From: Devosia neptuniae
GTDB taxonomy: Bacteria > Pseudomonadota > Alphaproteobacteria > Rhizobiales > Devosiaceae
Assembly: GCF_025452235.1 (NCBI RefSeq)
Contig: NZ_CP104965.1
Coordinates: 2,910,501 to 2,974,500 of the forward strand
Direction: 5' to 3'
Length of the DNA stretch: 64,000 nucleotides
In this document: piece after piece, positions 47,326 through 56,015 of the stretch
Numbering within the stretch: position 1 is the stretch's first letter
Layout of the letters: each line of letters begins with the position of its first letter
Position numbers and translations under genes: made by a program
The notes under the pieces: model-generated
Told to the model about the DNA's origin: nothing
Seen by the model: the letters and a program-made list of their open reading frames with translations, nothing else
The model's database searches: none

Positions 47326-47378
47326 AGGCTGTCGCCCAGCGATTGCTGGCCTTGACAGCCTCCCTGGACGGACAGCCT
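47326..47378 (-). promoter_or_regulatory. Structured 5' leader with mutually exclusive hairpins
   Basis: On the minus strand, 24-76 bases before the binding-protein start, AGGCTGTC occurs twice (47371-47378 and 47354-47361) and GACAGCCT once (47326-47333). Either copy can pair with it. The near pairing encloses a second stem, CCAGC with GCTGG (47345-47349 and 47336-47340). No known riboswitch consensus was recognised. Confidence 0.5.
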
Positions 47379-47427
47379 ATTTTTGTGGCGTGCCGCGAGC
47401 AAGCACAAAGAATAGGCCAGAGCTTTC

Positions 47428-47441
47428 GTCAAGCGGTTTAT
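47428..47441. promoter_or_regulatory. LacI-type operator candidate 2
   Basis: GTCAAGCGGTTTAT matches the candidate operator at 55842-55855 (read on the minus strand) at 12 of 14 positions and keeps the central CG. It lies 11 bases past the guanine deaminase stop and 126 bases before the binding-protein start, in the largest gap between the two operons. Confidence 0.5.
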
Positions 47442-47451
47442 TAACGCGATT

Positions 47452-48804
47452 TTAGCGAGTTGAGCCGGTCAGGCGCCCATCTACCCAGACCTGTTCGATA
47501 TTGGCGCGGCTGGCGCCATAGAGGATTTTCTCGAAGACGGCGTCGGGCTGGGTTTCGCCGAACAGGCGGATAGAGCCGGATGGCGCTGATGTATCGATGA
47601 CCAGGGCGTCAAAACGATAGCCGGGGGCGAAGATTCCGATGGGCAGATCGAGCGCTATGCCGCCGCCGGCCGTGGCCAGGTGGAAGGCGGTCTTGAGGTC
47701 GATGGCCGAGCCCGGCGTGCCGCGATTTGCCGCAGGCAAAGTTGGGTCGACGCCGTCCTGCAAGAGGCGTGAAGCCTGGACCGTGGTGCGGCACGCTTCG
47801 AACATGGAGGCGCTGGGGCCGCCGGATATGTCAGTGCCCAGGCCCACATGGAGGTGCTTTTCCAGCGCGCGTCGCAGGGGGAAGACGGCATTGGCGAAAT
47901 AGATGTTGGAGAGGGCGCAATGGGCGACGGCGGATTGGCGGGCGACCAGCCGGTCCATATCGGCGTCGGTGAGGAAATTGGAATGGGCGAGGACTGACTT
48001 GCGGGTCAGAAGGCCAAAGCTATCAAGGGCTTGCGCGTCGGTGTGGCCATATCGATTCAGGACGTGGCCGTGAGCCCAGTCGCTTTCCGAGCAATGGGTC
48101 TGCACGTGGCAATCGCATTCGGCGGCGAGTTGGCCCAGGGCACTCAACGCTTCGTCGGTGCAGGAGGGGATGAAGCGCGGGGTGATGACGGGGAGGACGC
48201 GAGCATCCGCATTGGCGGGGTGGCTGCGGATGTGGTCGATCACCGCGCGGGTGCCGGCTATCGCAGCCTCGGGGGAGGCATCGCGGTAGAACTCAGGGCA
48301 GGCGGCGGGGTCGTCCATCACCACTTTGCCCACCAGGGCGCGCTGACCTTTGTCGATGCAGATGTCGGCCAAGAGCTTAGTGGCTTCGGTGTGCTGGGTG
48401 GCGAAATAGAGGGCGGTGGTGGTGCCGTTGGCGAGCAGGTCTTCGACGAGGGCGGTGTAGCGCGGGCGGGCAAAGTCGAGGTCGGCGTAGCGGGCTTCGA
48501 GCGGGAAGGTGTATTTCTGCAGCCAGACTTCGAGCGGCTCGTCGAGGGCCTGGCCGAGCTGGGGGTATTGGGGGGCGTGGACGTGGAGGTCCACGAGGCC
48601 GGGCAGGATGTAGCGGCCTTCGGGCAAGCGTAGCAGGGCGTCGCCATAGCGCGTGATGGCGGCAGGCTGGGCGGGATCGTCGGCGCCGATGACAGCGGCA
48701 ATCGTGCCGGTGGCGTCGATCTCGATCAATGTGTCGGTCAGCGCTTCCAGCGCGCCCTGCTGCGGGGCGTGGAAGAAGGTGCCGAGAATGGCGCGTAGGG
48801 TCAT
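47452..48804 (-). CDS. guaD: Guanine deaminase
   Basis: Deaminates guanine to xanthine. 450 aa. Motifs: GLVDLHVHAPQYPQLG near residue 70 (HxH metal site and guanine deaminase specific YPQ), ITPRFIPSCTDE near 210, QTHCSESDWAHGHVL near 235 and GLGTDISGGPSASMF near 320. Its ATG overlaps the preceding permease stop. Last gene of the upper operon. Confidence 0.96.
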   Translation of the reverse strand: MTLRAILGTFFHAPQQGALEALTDTLIEIDATGTIAAVIGADDPAQPAAITRYGDALLRLPEGRYILPGLVDLHVHAPQYPQLGQALDEPLEVWLQKYTFPLEARYADLDFARPRYTALVEDLLANGTTTALYFATQHTEATKLLADICIDKGQRALVGKVVMDDPAACPEFYRDASPEAAIAGTRAVIDHIRSHPANADARVLPVITPRFIPSCTDEALSALGQLAAECDCHVQTHCSESDWAHGHVLNRYGHTDAQALDSFGLLTRKSVLAHSNFLTDADMDRLVARQSAVAHCALSNIYFANAVFPLRRALEKHLHVGLGTDISGGPSASMFEACRTTVQASRLLQDGVDPTLPAANRGTPGSAIDLKTAFHLATAGGGIALDLPIGIFAPGYRFDALVIDTSAPSGSIRLFGETQPDAVFEKILYGASRANIEQVWVDGRLTGSTR

Positions 48805-49751
48805 ATTTTGCTCAGAGTGCGCAATTGGCGGGCGCGCAGGGCGCGGTAGCTGAAGAGGGTCAGAGCCAAAAGGGTGATGACGAAAGGGATCATGCGGATT
48901 AGTTCGGGCGGAATCCAGTTGAACAGGCCCGGCATGACCACGGCGAGGGCTTCAAAGACGCCGAAGAGCAGGGCGGCCAAGAGCGCGCCGACGGGATGGC
49001 GGGCGCCGAGCAGGACGGCGCCGAGGGCGATGAAGCCGCGACCGGCGGTCATGTCGCGGGTGAAGCCGACATAGTTGAACATGGCCAGTTGGGCGCCGCC
49101 GAGGGCCGCAAGGCCGCCCGAGACCAGCAGGCTCCAGGTGCGGATGGCGTTGACGGGAATGCCGGCGGCTTCGGGGGCGGCGGGATATTCACCGACGCCG
49201 CGCAGCCAGAGGCCCCAGGGGGTGCGGTAGAGGAAATACCAGATAGCGAAGACCAGAAAGGCCGCGACCCAGGACAGGATCGAGTGGCCGGAGAGGAACT
49301 GGACCAGGGTGTGGCCGATGCCGGGAATGACCCCGAGAAAGGAGAGGTCGAGGGCCGGGATGGCCTTGGAGGGCAGGTTGATCGAGGTGCCCTTGTCGCC
49401 GCCGGTGGCGAGGGTGAGGGCGAAGACGGTGCCGCCTGCAGCGAAGATGTTGATGGCGAAACCGACCAGGATAATGTCGGCCTTGAGGCGCAGATGGAAG
49501 AAGGCGATGACCGCGCCGAGCAGGGCGCCGGCGGCAATGGCGGCGAGCACCGCGATGTACCAAGGGGCAAAGACCGAAACGATGACGGCGGTGAGGCAGC
49601 CGACCAGCATCATGCCTTCGAGCGCCACATTGAGCGCGCCGGAGAGATCAGCGATGAGGCCGCCCAGGGTAGCGAGCAGGAGCGGGGTGGAGGTGCGGAT
49701 GACGGTGACGAAGAAGGTCGCGGAAAAGACCGTCATGAACAGTTCGATCAT
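48801..49751 (-). CDS. BMP-type nucleoside ABC transporter permease (second)
   Basis: 316 aa with about eight to nine helices; LLATLGGLIADLSGALNVAL near residue 27 and RPGxGxIALGAVLLG-like AGRGFIALGAVLLGARHP near 240 are typical of the RbsC/NupQ family. Coupled to the neighbours by four base overlaps at both ends. Confidence 0.93.
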   Translation of the reverse strand: MIELFMTVFSATFFVTVIRTSTPLLLATLGGLIADLSGALNVALEGMMLVGCLTAVIVSVFAPWYIAVLAAIAAGALLGAVIAFFHLRLKADIILVGFAINIFAAGGTVFALTLATGGDKGTSINLPSKAIPALDLSFLGVIPGIGHTLVQFLSGHSILSWVAAFLVFAIWYFLYRTPWGLWLRGVGEYPAAPEAAGIPVNAIRTWSLLVSGGLAALGGAQLAMFNYVGFTRDMTAGRGFIALGAVLLGARHPVGALLAALLFGVFEALAVVMPGLFNWIPPELIRMIPFVITLLALTLFSYRALRARQLRTLSKI

Positions 49752-50863
49752 TTGCCCCCCTCCATGACGGCAGAGGGCGTGGCGTTGCGCCCCAGAATGC
49801 GGGCGAAGACTTTGCGGCCTGGTATTGAGAAGGACGAGGCGACCAGCAGGATGATGATTGCAGTGACCAGGCCAATGACCTCGGCGGGCACGTCGGTGCG
49901 GATATTCATCAGCTGGGCGCCCTGGCGCAGGTAGCCATAGAAGAGTGCGACGACCGGCACGGCGAGCGGGCGGCTGCGGGCGACGATGGCGACCAGGATG
50001 CCCTCAAAGGCCAGGCCCCCTTCGAACAGGATGGTGAGCTTGCCGAAGGACTGGCCCTGCACGAACATGGCGCCAAGCAGGCCGCCAAGGGCGCCGGCCA
50101 CGGTCATGGCCGAGACCATGATCACGGTGGAGCGGATGCCGGAATATTCGGCGAACTGGGCGTTGTGGCCGACAAGGCGGAGTTTGAGGCCCCAGGCGGT
50201 GCGATAGAGCGCGAACCAGACGGCGAGCACGGCAACGATAGCGAAGATCAGCCCGATATCGATGCGGGTGCCAGCCACGAGGGCGGGGAAGACAGCGGTG
50301 GCAGGGAAATCATTGGTGGTGAGCACGCCGCTGCCGGGGGGCACGAGCTGGGTACGGACCAGATAATTGCACAGCTCGAGGGCGATATAGTTGAGCATCA
50401 GCGAGGAGACGATCTCGTTGGCACCCAGCTTGGCCTTGGCGATGCCGGGGATGAAGCCATAGAACCCGCCCGCGATCATGGCGCAGAGCACGCCGACGGG
50501 GATAGCCAGCCAGGTGGCGCCGATGGGGGAGAGGGCGACATAGGCAGCGGCGAGGCCTCCGACATAGACCTGGCCTTGCACGCCCATGGAGAATTGGCGG
50601 GCCTGGAAGACGAGGCTGAAGGCGAGGCCCGTAATGGTCAGCTTGGCGACGTCATCGATCCATAGGCCAATGGTGCGCGGCCGGGAGATGGGGGCGGTCA
50701 GCAGCACATTGAAGGCCTCAAGCGGGGCCTTGGAGGTGAGCAGGATGATAACAAAAGCGACGCTCAAAGCGATGAGGGCGGCGGCAAGCGCGCGGCCGGT
50801 TTCGCGGCGGATATTGGCCCAGCGGGCCTTGCGGCCGAGCACGGCCTCAGTGGTCATACTCAT
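49748..50863 (-). CDS. BMP-type nucleoside ABC transporter permease (first)
   Basis: 371 aa, about ten helices. LAFSLVFQARQFSMGVQGQV near residue 85 and VGHNAQFAEYSGIRSTVIMV near 235 match the NupP/YufP-type permeases of nucleoside importers. Start overlaps the ATPase stop by four bases. Confidence 0.93.
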   Translation of the reverse strand: MSMTTEAVLGRKARWANIRRETGRALAAALIALSVAFVIILLTSKAPLEAFNVLLTAPISRPRTIGLWIDDVAKLTITGLAFSLVFQARQFSMGVQGQVYVGGLAAAYVALSPIGATWLAIPVGVLCAMIAGGFYGFIPGIAKAKLGANEIVSSLMLNYIALELCNYLVRTQLVPPGSGVLTTNDFPATAVFPALVAGTRIDIGLIFAIVAVLAVWFALYRTAWGLKLRLVGHNAQFAEYSGIRSTVIMVSAMTVAGALGGLLGAMFVQGQSFGKLTILFEGGLAFEGILVAIVARSRPLAVPVVALFYGYLRQGAQLMNIRTDVPAEVIGLVTAIIILLVASSFSIPGRKVFARILGRNATPSAVMEGGK

Positions 50864-52404
50864 CGCAGGGCTCCCTGCATTTCGGCGGGGGGCTGTTTGG
50901 CGATGCCCAGCATATAGGTGCCCAGGGTTTCGGGGGTGAGATCGTCGGAGTTGAGGAAGGCGGCGACGATCTTGCCGCGATAGAGGACGACGAGGCGGTC
51001 GGCCAGCGCCAGCAGTTCGGACAGATCGGCGGAGCTGAGCAGCACGGCGGCGCCAGCGTCGCGGGCGTCGGTCAGCGAGTGCCAGATGAACTGGGTGGCG
51101 CCCAGGTCAACGCCGCGAGTGGGTTGGTTGACCAACAGTAGCTTGGGCTGTTCGGAGAGCTCGCGGGCGACCACGACCTTTTGCATATTGCCGCCTGAGA
51201 GCGTGCCGACGGCGGCGCCGGGGCCGCCGACGCGGATGGAAAAGCGCTCGATGAGCTTTTCGGCATTGGCCTTGATAGCCTTCAGATCGAGCAGGCCATT
51301 GCGGACATAGCGCTTGTCGTCCAGCCGTGTGGCGACGAGGTTTTCGGCGACGCTGGCGCCGGTGGCGAGGCCCCGCGCGAGGCGATCTTCGGGGATGCTG
51401 GCAAGGCCAGCGGCGCGGCGCTCGAGAATGGTTAGGGGGGCGAGACTCTTGCCGTTGAGATAGGCGACACCATCGGCAATGGGGCGCAGGCCCGCGACGG
51501 CTTCGAGCAATTCGGACTGGCCATTGCCCTCGACGCCGACCAGACCGACGATTTCGCCGGCATGGACGCGCAGGTTGAGGTCATCGACCAGGGTGGCGCC
51601 GCTTTCGCCGGTGACCTTGAGGGCCTTGATCTCGCAGGCGAGAGCCCCCTGATTGGCGGCGCGGTCGACGCGCAGAGCAACTTCGCGGCCGACCATCATG
51701 GTGGCGAGGCTCTTTTCGGTGACCTCGTTGGCGGCGACTTCGCTCACCGATTTGCCCGCGCGCATGACGGTGATGCGGTCCGAAATTTCGAGCACTTCAG
51801 GCAGTTTGTGAGCGATGAAGATGACGGTGCGGCCCTGGTCGACCAAGGCGCGGACGGCGACGAACAGCTCTTCGACTTCCTGCGGAGCGAGGACGGCCGT
51901 GGGCTCGTCGAGAATGAGGATGCGCGCGTCCCGGTACAGTGCCTTGAGGATCTCAACGCGCTGCTGCTGGCCGACAGGGAGTTGGCCGACCGGCGGCAGA
52001 GGATCAACGGAGAGACGGAACTTTTCGGAGAGCGCGCGCACCGCCTCGATCGCCTTTTGGCGGTCGAACCGGACGCCGGTGCGGGGCTCGGAGCCCAGCA
52101 CGACATTTTCGTAAACGGAGAAGGAGGGCACCAGGGAAAAGTGCTGGAACACCATGCCGATGCCGGCGTCGATCGCCTCGCGCGGATTGGTGAAGCTGAC
52201 AGGCTTACCATCGAGCAGGAGCGTGCCGCGATCGGGGCGCTCGATGCCGAAGAGGATTTTCATCAGAGTGGATTTGCCGGCGCCGTTTTCGCCAACCACG
52301 GCATGGACCTCGCCCGCATTGATGGTGAGGTTGACCCCGTTATTGGCGACAACGCCGCCCGGATAGGTCTTGCCGATGTCGATCGCTTGCAGCAGCGGGG
52401 CCAT
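50860..52404 (-). CDS. BMP-type nucleoside ABC transporter ATPase (two domains)
   Basis: 514 aa, RbsA/NupO type with tandem ATPase domains. First domain: Walker A GENGAGKSTLMK near residue 38, Walker B ILILDEPTAVL near 163. The second domain has a degenerate Walker A (GVEGNGQSELLEAV) and signature LSGGNMQKVVVAREL near 412, both usual in this family. Confidence 0.95.
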   Translation of the reverse strand: MAPLLQAIDIGKTYPGGVVANNGVNLTINAGEVHAVVGENGAGKSTLMKILFGIERPDRGTLLLDGKPVSFTNPREAIDAGIGMVFQHFSLVPSFSVYENVVLGSEPRTGVRFDRQKAIEAVRALSEKFRLSVDPLPPVGQLPVGQQQRVEILKALYRDARILILDEPTAVLAPQEVEELFVAVRALVDQGRTVIFIAHKLPEVLEISDRITVMRAGKSVSEVAANEVTEKSLATMMVGREVALRVDRAANQGALACEIKALKVTGESGATLVDDLNLRVHAGEIVGLVGVEGNGQSELLEAVAGLRPIADGVAYLNGKSLAPLTILERRAAGLASIPEDRLARGLATGASVAENLVATRLDDKRYVRNGLLDLKAIKANAEKLIERFSIRVGGPGAAVGTLSGGNMQKVVVARELSEQPKLLLVNQPTRGVDLGATQFIWHSLTDARDAGAAVLLSSADLSELLALADRLVVLYRGKIVAAFLNSDDLTPETLGTYMLGIAKQPPAEMQGALR

Positions 52405-52462
52405 GCAGGTCGTTCCCGTAGGTGGAAGGTGGCGCCGCCCGGAGGGGCGACGCCGGAATTTG

Positions 52463-53512
52463 TCACTTCATTGCGGTGGCGGGGACCAGTTCGCCCGAAT
52501 TGATCTTGGCTTCGAGAGCGTCGATCTCGGTGCGGACTTCGGCGGGAACGAGCTTTTCATAATAGCTGTTCTTGGAAATGCCGACCGCGCCTTCGGGCAT
52601 GCCGAGCAGCACGGCCGAGCCATAGGGAGCGGTGCCGTCAATGGTCTGCTGGAGGGCGAGGAACAGGGAATCCCCGACCTTCTTTTCAACCGAGGTGAAG
52701 ATGACGTCGGCCTGGGCCGGATCGGAATCGGCGAAGATTTCCGCCTGGTCGCTATCCACGCCGACGGCCAGCTTGCCGGCATCGCGCACGGCCTGCAGAG
52801 CGCCAATGCCGGTGCCGCCGGCAATCGGGAAGATTACGTCGGCACCCTGGCCGAGCTGGGCGATAGCCATTTCCTTGCCCTTGGCCGGATCGCTGAACGT
52901 GCCGGCGACGGTGTTCAGAATCTGGATATTGGGATTGGCGGCCTTGGCGCCCTCGTCAAACCCGACCTTGAAGTCGGTGACGGTGGGGAATTCCATGCCG
53001 ATAATAGTGCCCAGAATGCCGGTGGTGGAGAGCTTTGCCGCTGCGAAGCCCGCGAGATAGCCAGCGGCCGAAGTCTGATATTGCAGGGCCAGCACATTCG
53101 AGCAGCAGCCGGTGGAGAAATCCGGGCTGTCGTCGAAAATGATGAACTTGGTATCGGGATAGTCGGGCGCCAGCTTGGCGACAAAGCCGGTCATGTCGAA
53201 GGTGCCGGCGATGATGACGTCATAACCGGTGTCGGTGGCATCGGCCAGAGCCGGTTCCCAGCGGCCGCGGTCATAGCCGGCTTCGATGATCTTGATCTCA
53301 ACCGGCAGCTCGGCCGCAGCACGCTCTACGCCCGCTGTCGCGCTGTCGAGAAAGCTCTTGTCGCCCCGCGTGCCATGCAGCACGAGCGCGACGGTGAGCG
53401 GATTTTCTGCAGTATATTCCTGAGCCTGGGTGGCAATCGGGGCTGCTGAAGTCAGCAGGCCCGCAGCCAGCAGGAGGCCCGCCGAACGACGGGTCAGGGA
53501 ACGAAACGACAT
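52463..53512 (-). CDS. BMP-family (PnrA-like) nucleoside-binding protein
   Basis: 349 aa. Signal peptide up to about residue 30 (ATQAQ); no lipobox Cys, so a free periplasmic protein. VALVLHGTRGDKSFLDSA near residue 40, FDMTGFVAKLAPDYPDTKF near 105 and GADVIFPIAGGTG near 225 are BMP/PnrA marks. Relatives bind purine nucleosides, matching the nucleoside hydrolase encoded just upstream. Confidence 0.94.
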   Translation of the reverse strand: MSFRSLTRRSAGLLLAAGLLTSAAPIATQAQEYTAENPLTVALVLHGTRGDKSFLDSATAGVERAAAELPVEIKIIEAGYDRGRWEPALADATDTGYDVIIAGTFDMTGFVAKLAPDYPDTKFIIFDDSPDFSTGCCSNVLALQYQTSAAGYLAGFAAAKLSTTGILGTIIGMEFPTVTDFKVGFDEGAKAANPNIQILNTVAGTFSDPAKGKEMAIAQLGQGADVIFPIAGGTGIGALQAVRDAGKLAVGVDSDQAEIFADSDPAQADVIFTSVEKKVGDSLFLALQQTIDGTAPYGSAVLLGMPEGAVGISKNSYYEKLVPAEVRTEIDALEAKINSGELVPATAMK

Positions 53513-53532
53513 GGGCGCACTCCGAGTTGGGA

Positions 53533-54477
53533 TTATCCGGGGATGTAGGCGATGGACGCTTTGTAGAGATCGACCAGGCGGTCGATTTTGGCTTCTTCGA
53601 CGAGGGTCACCATGGGCGTGCCGAGGCGGCCGGACGGATCGACCACGGTCATGCCGCGGGTGATGCCGGGGGCCAGCGCCACATCCATGGAGGCGCGTAG
53701 CGACTTGGTGACGATGCTGGGATCGACCACGACGGCGGCAGCCAGTGGATCGACAAAGCGGAACACGTCGCCCCCGCCATAGCTGGCATTGGTGCGCCGG
53801 GCGTGATCGGCCAGGGCTTCCGAGAAGGCCTTTTCGGGGCCGGCAGCGACGCTAGCGAAAGCAGTGTCGACGTCGGCGCCGCTCATATTGTGGGTGACGC
53901 AGGGCTCCCACGGGATGACGACGATGTCGATATCGGCCGAGAAGACCACCGAGGCGGCTTCGGGATCGGCATAGATATTGAATTCGGCGGCAGGGGTGGT
54001 GTTGCCGCGGCCATAGACGGTGGCGCCCATAATGGTGAGCTGGCCGATGCCGTTGATGATGGAGGGCTCAAGCCGCAGCGCCAAAGCCAGGTTGGTCAGC
54101 GGGCCGATCATCAGGAAATCGATCTTTTCGCCCTTGCCGCCGGCTTCGCGGAAGGTCTGGCGCAGGAAGCCGATGGCGTCCTCGCTGGCGGGCTTGGCAT
54201 TTTCGAGCGGCCGCGGAGCGCCGCCCAGGCCGTCTTCGCCATGGATATACTTGGCGTCGATGATCTTTTGCGTCAGCGGGCGGTCGGCGCCCATATGCAC
54301 GGGCACGTCGGCACCGGCGATAGCCAGGGTGGACAGGATGTTGCGCGTGGCTGCATCGAGGCCGACATTGCCGAATACGGTGGTGATGGCGTCGGGCGTG
54401 CGGCCGCCAGCGATCAGCATCAGCAGGGCCTGCGCGTCGTCAACGCCACCGTCGGTATCGAGAATCAGTTTGTTCAA
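53533..54477 (-). CDS. Nucleoside hydrolase, second paralogue
   Basis: 314 aa from TTG 54477, chosen because GAGG lies six bases before it and it begins directly at the family opening. The calcium site is LILDTDGGVDDAQALL, a DTDGGVDD variant of the usual DTDPGxDD. Other marks: FLMIGPLTNLALALRL near 125 and EFNIYADPEAASVVF near 170. Only distantly like the paralogue at 37.9 kb, so substrate range may differ. Confidence 0.92.
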   Translation of the reverse strand: MNKLILDTDGGVDDAQALLMLIAGGRTPDAITTVFGNVGLDAATRNILSTLAIAGADVPVHMGADRPLTQKIIDAKYIHGEDGLGGAPRPLENAKPASEDAIGFLRQTFREAGGKGEKIDFLMIGPLTNLALALRLEPSIINGIGQLTIMGATVYGRGNTTPAAEFNIYADPEAASVVFSADIDIVVIPWEPCVTHNMSGADVDTAFASVAAGPEKAFSEALADHARRTNASYGGGDVFRFVDPLAAAVVVDPSIVTKSLRASMDVALAPGITRGMTVVDPSGRLGTPMVTLVEEAKIDRLVDLYKASIAYIPG

Positions 54478-54484
54478 ATTTGCC

Positions 54485-55828
54485 TCATGCGACCTGGCGC
54501 GCAAGTTCGACGCGCGCCCAGAAGTCCTGGTAAGTGGCCGAATAATTCGACCTGATGGATTGGTAGTCGGCGCGCTGTAGCATGCGATCGCGGACGATGT
54601 CTTCGCCGGCGACCCAGACATGGGTAACGTCCCGGCCGCTGCCAGAATAGACGAGCACGGTCTCGATGTCCGGGGTTTCCGAATAGCCGGGGCCGCGCAT
54701 ATCCACAGCGATGATATCGGCGGCCTTGCCGATTTCGAGCGAGCCGATCTCGTGATCAAGGCCCAAAGCCTTGGCGCCTTCGATCGTGGCCATGCGGACC
54801 AGCTCGGCGCTGGAAATCGGCTGCGCCACGCCTTCGCGGTGGGAGGCGACGAGACCGGCCACCCGCATTTCGGCGATCATGTCATAGGAATTGTTGGCGG
54901 CGACATTGTCGGTGCCCAGGGCGACGGTGACGCCTGCGGCCTTGAGCTTGACCACGGGGCAAATGCCTTCACGGCCCGAGCGTAGGCCCGCCGTGGCATT
55001 GTAGGACACCGAGGCGGCTGGGGCGGCGGCGAAAATGGCTATGTCTTCGTCGCTGAGATCAAGGCAATGGGCCGCATGGACGCGGCCGGCGAAGAACCCG
55101 TCGCGGGAGAGGGCCTGCGTGGCTGTCAGCCCATAGCGCGCCAAGGTCTCTTCATTATCCTCCGGTCCCGCCGCCATGTGCAGGTGCATCCCGACGCCGT
55201 ATTTGACGGCCATGTCGACCTCGGCGCGGAGCAGGTCCTCGGAATTGTCGACATAGGGGGCGTGGGGGCCGAACCAGGGGATGACTCGGCCATCGGCGGA
55301 GCGCTGCTTTTCGATAAAGGCGGCGGCTTTGGCGAGTTCGTCCTCGCCGCGGTCCTTATCGCCCAATTGCACAATGCCATAGGCGATGACGGCACGCAGG
55401 CCGCTAGCGGCGGCGGCCTGGGCGATCTCTTCGGCAAAGAAATACTGGTCGCAGAATGTAGTGGTGCCGCTCAGCGCCATTTCGGCGCAGGACAGCGCGA
55501 CGGCGGGGCCGATATCGGAGGCGATTAGCGACAGCTCCGGCTCGCGGATGGAATTGTACCAGCCTTCCATGGTGAGCAGGCTCTGGCCTTCCGAGCGGCC
55601 ACGGAACAAGACCATGGCGGAATGAGTGTGGGCATTGACCAGACCGGGCATGATGAGTTGGCCGGGCAGTGCGGTTGCTTCGTCGAACCCGGCAGGGTCA
55701 GGTTGGGTCGATTTGGGACCGGTTCCGGTGATGCGACCATTTAGAAAAGCAACCCAGCCGCCTTCAAAGACGGTGTTTTGCGTATCGACGGTGAGGATTG
55801 TAGCGTCGTAGATAAGAACAGAACTCAT
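54485..55828 (-). CDS. Cyclic amidohydrolase, TRZ/ATZ-type deaminase
   Basis: 447 aa. Metal-binding GLVNAHTHSAMVLFRGRSEG near residue 62, GPHAPYVDNSEDLL near 190, MHLHMAAGPEDNEETL near 222 and GTDNVAANNSYDM near 310. Same broad family as the gene at 42-43.4 kb, but divergent. First gene of the upper purine operon, followed eight bases later by the nucleoside hydrolase. Confidence 0.9.
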   Translation of the reverse strand: MSSVLIYDATILTVDTQNTVFEGGWVAFLNGRITGTGPKSTQPDPAGFDEATALPGQLIMPGLVNAHTHSAMVLFRGRSEGQSLLTMEGWYNSIREPELSLIASDIGPAVALSCAEMALSGTTTFCDQYFFAEEIAQAAAASGLRAVIAYGIVQLGDKDRGEDELAKAAAFIEKQRSADGRVIPWFGPHAPYVDNSEDLLRAEVDMAVKYGVGMHLHMAAGPEDNEETLARYGLTATQALSRDGFFAGRVHAAHCLDLSDEDIAIFAAAPAASVSYNATAGLRSGREGICPVVKLKAAGVTVALGTDNVAANNSYDMIAEMRVAGLVASHREGVAQPISSAELVRMATIEGAKALGLDHEIGSLEIGKAADIIAVDMRGPGYSETPDIETVLVYSGSGRDVTHVWVAGEDIVRDRMLQRADYQSIRSNYSATYQDFWARVELARQVA

Positions 55829-55841
55829 TTGACCCGGCTTA

Positions 55842-55855
55842 GTAAACCGCTTTAC
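55842..55855. promoter_or_regulatory. LacI-type operator candidate 1
   Basis: GTAAACCGCTTTAC is a palindrome with GTAAA/TTTAC arms and a central CG, the usual shape of LacI/PurR-family sites. It lies seven bases past the -10 box of the minus-strand promoter and 14 bases before the amidohydrolase start, a position suited to repression, and next to a divergent lacI-family gene. Confidence 0.6.
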
Positions 55856-55862
55856 ATTTCGA

Positions 55863-55891
55863 ATTAACGTCAGTTATCAGCACAATGTCAA
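55863..55891 (-). promoter_or_regulatory. Sigma-70 promoter of the upper purine operon
   Basis: On the minus strand TTGACA (55886-55891) and GTTAAT (55863-55868) are separated by exactly 17 bases. The -35 box is perfect, the -10 box matches four of six. Confidence 0.65.
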
Positions 55892-56015
55892 ATGCTATCG
55901 CAGTTCATTTGCACAAACCATATGCGAATATCGGAAATGCACAAGACGGGGGCATGGTCGTGTGGTGCGCTGATGGCCGAGGATGGGCAATGAGTCCGAG
56001 AATCAGAGGCAGATC

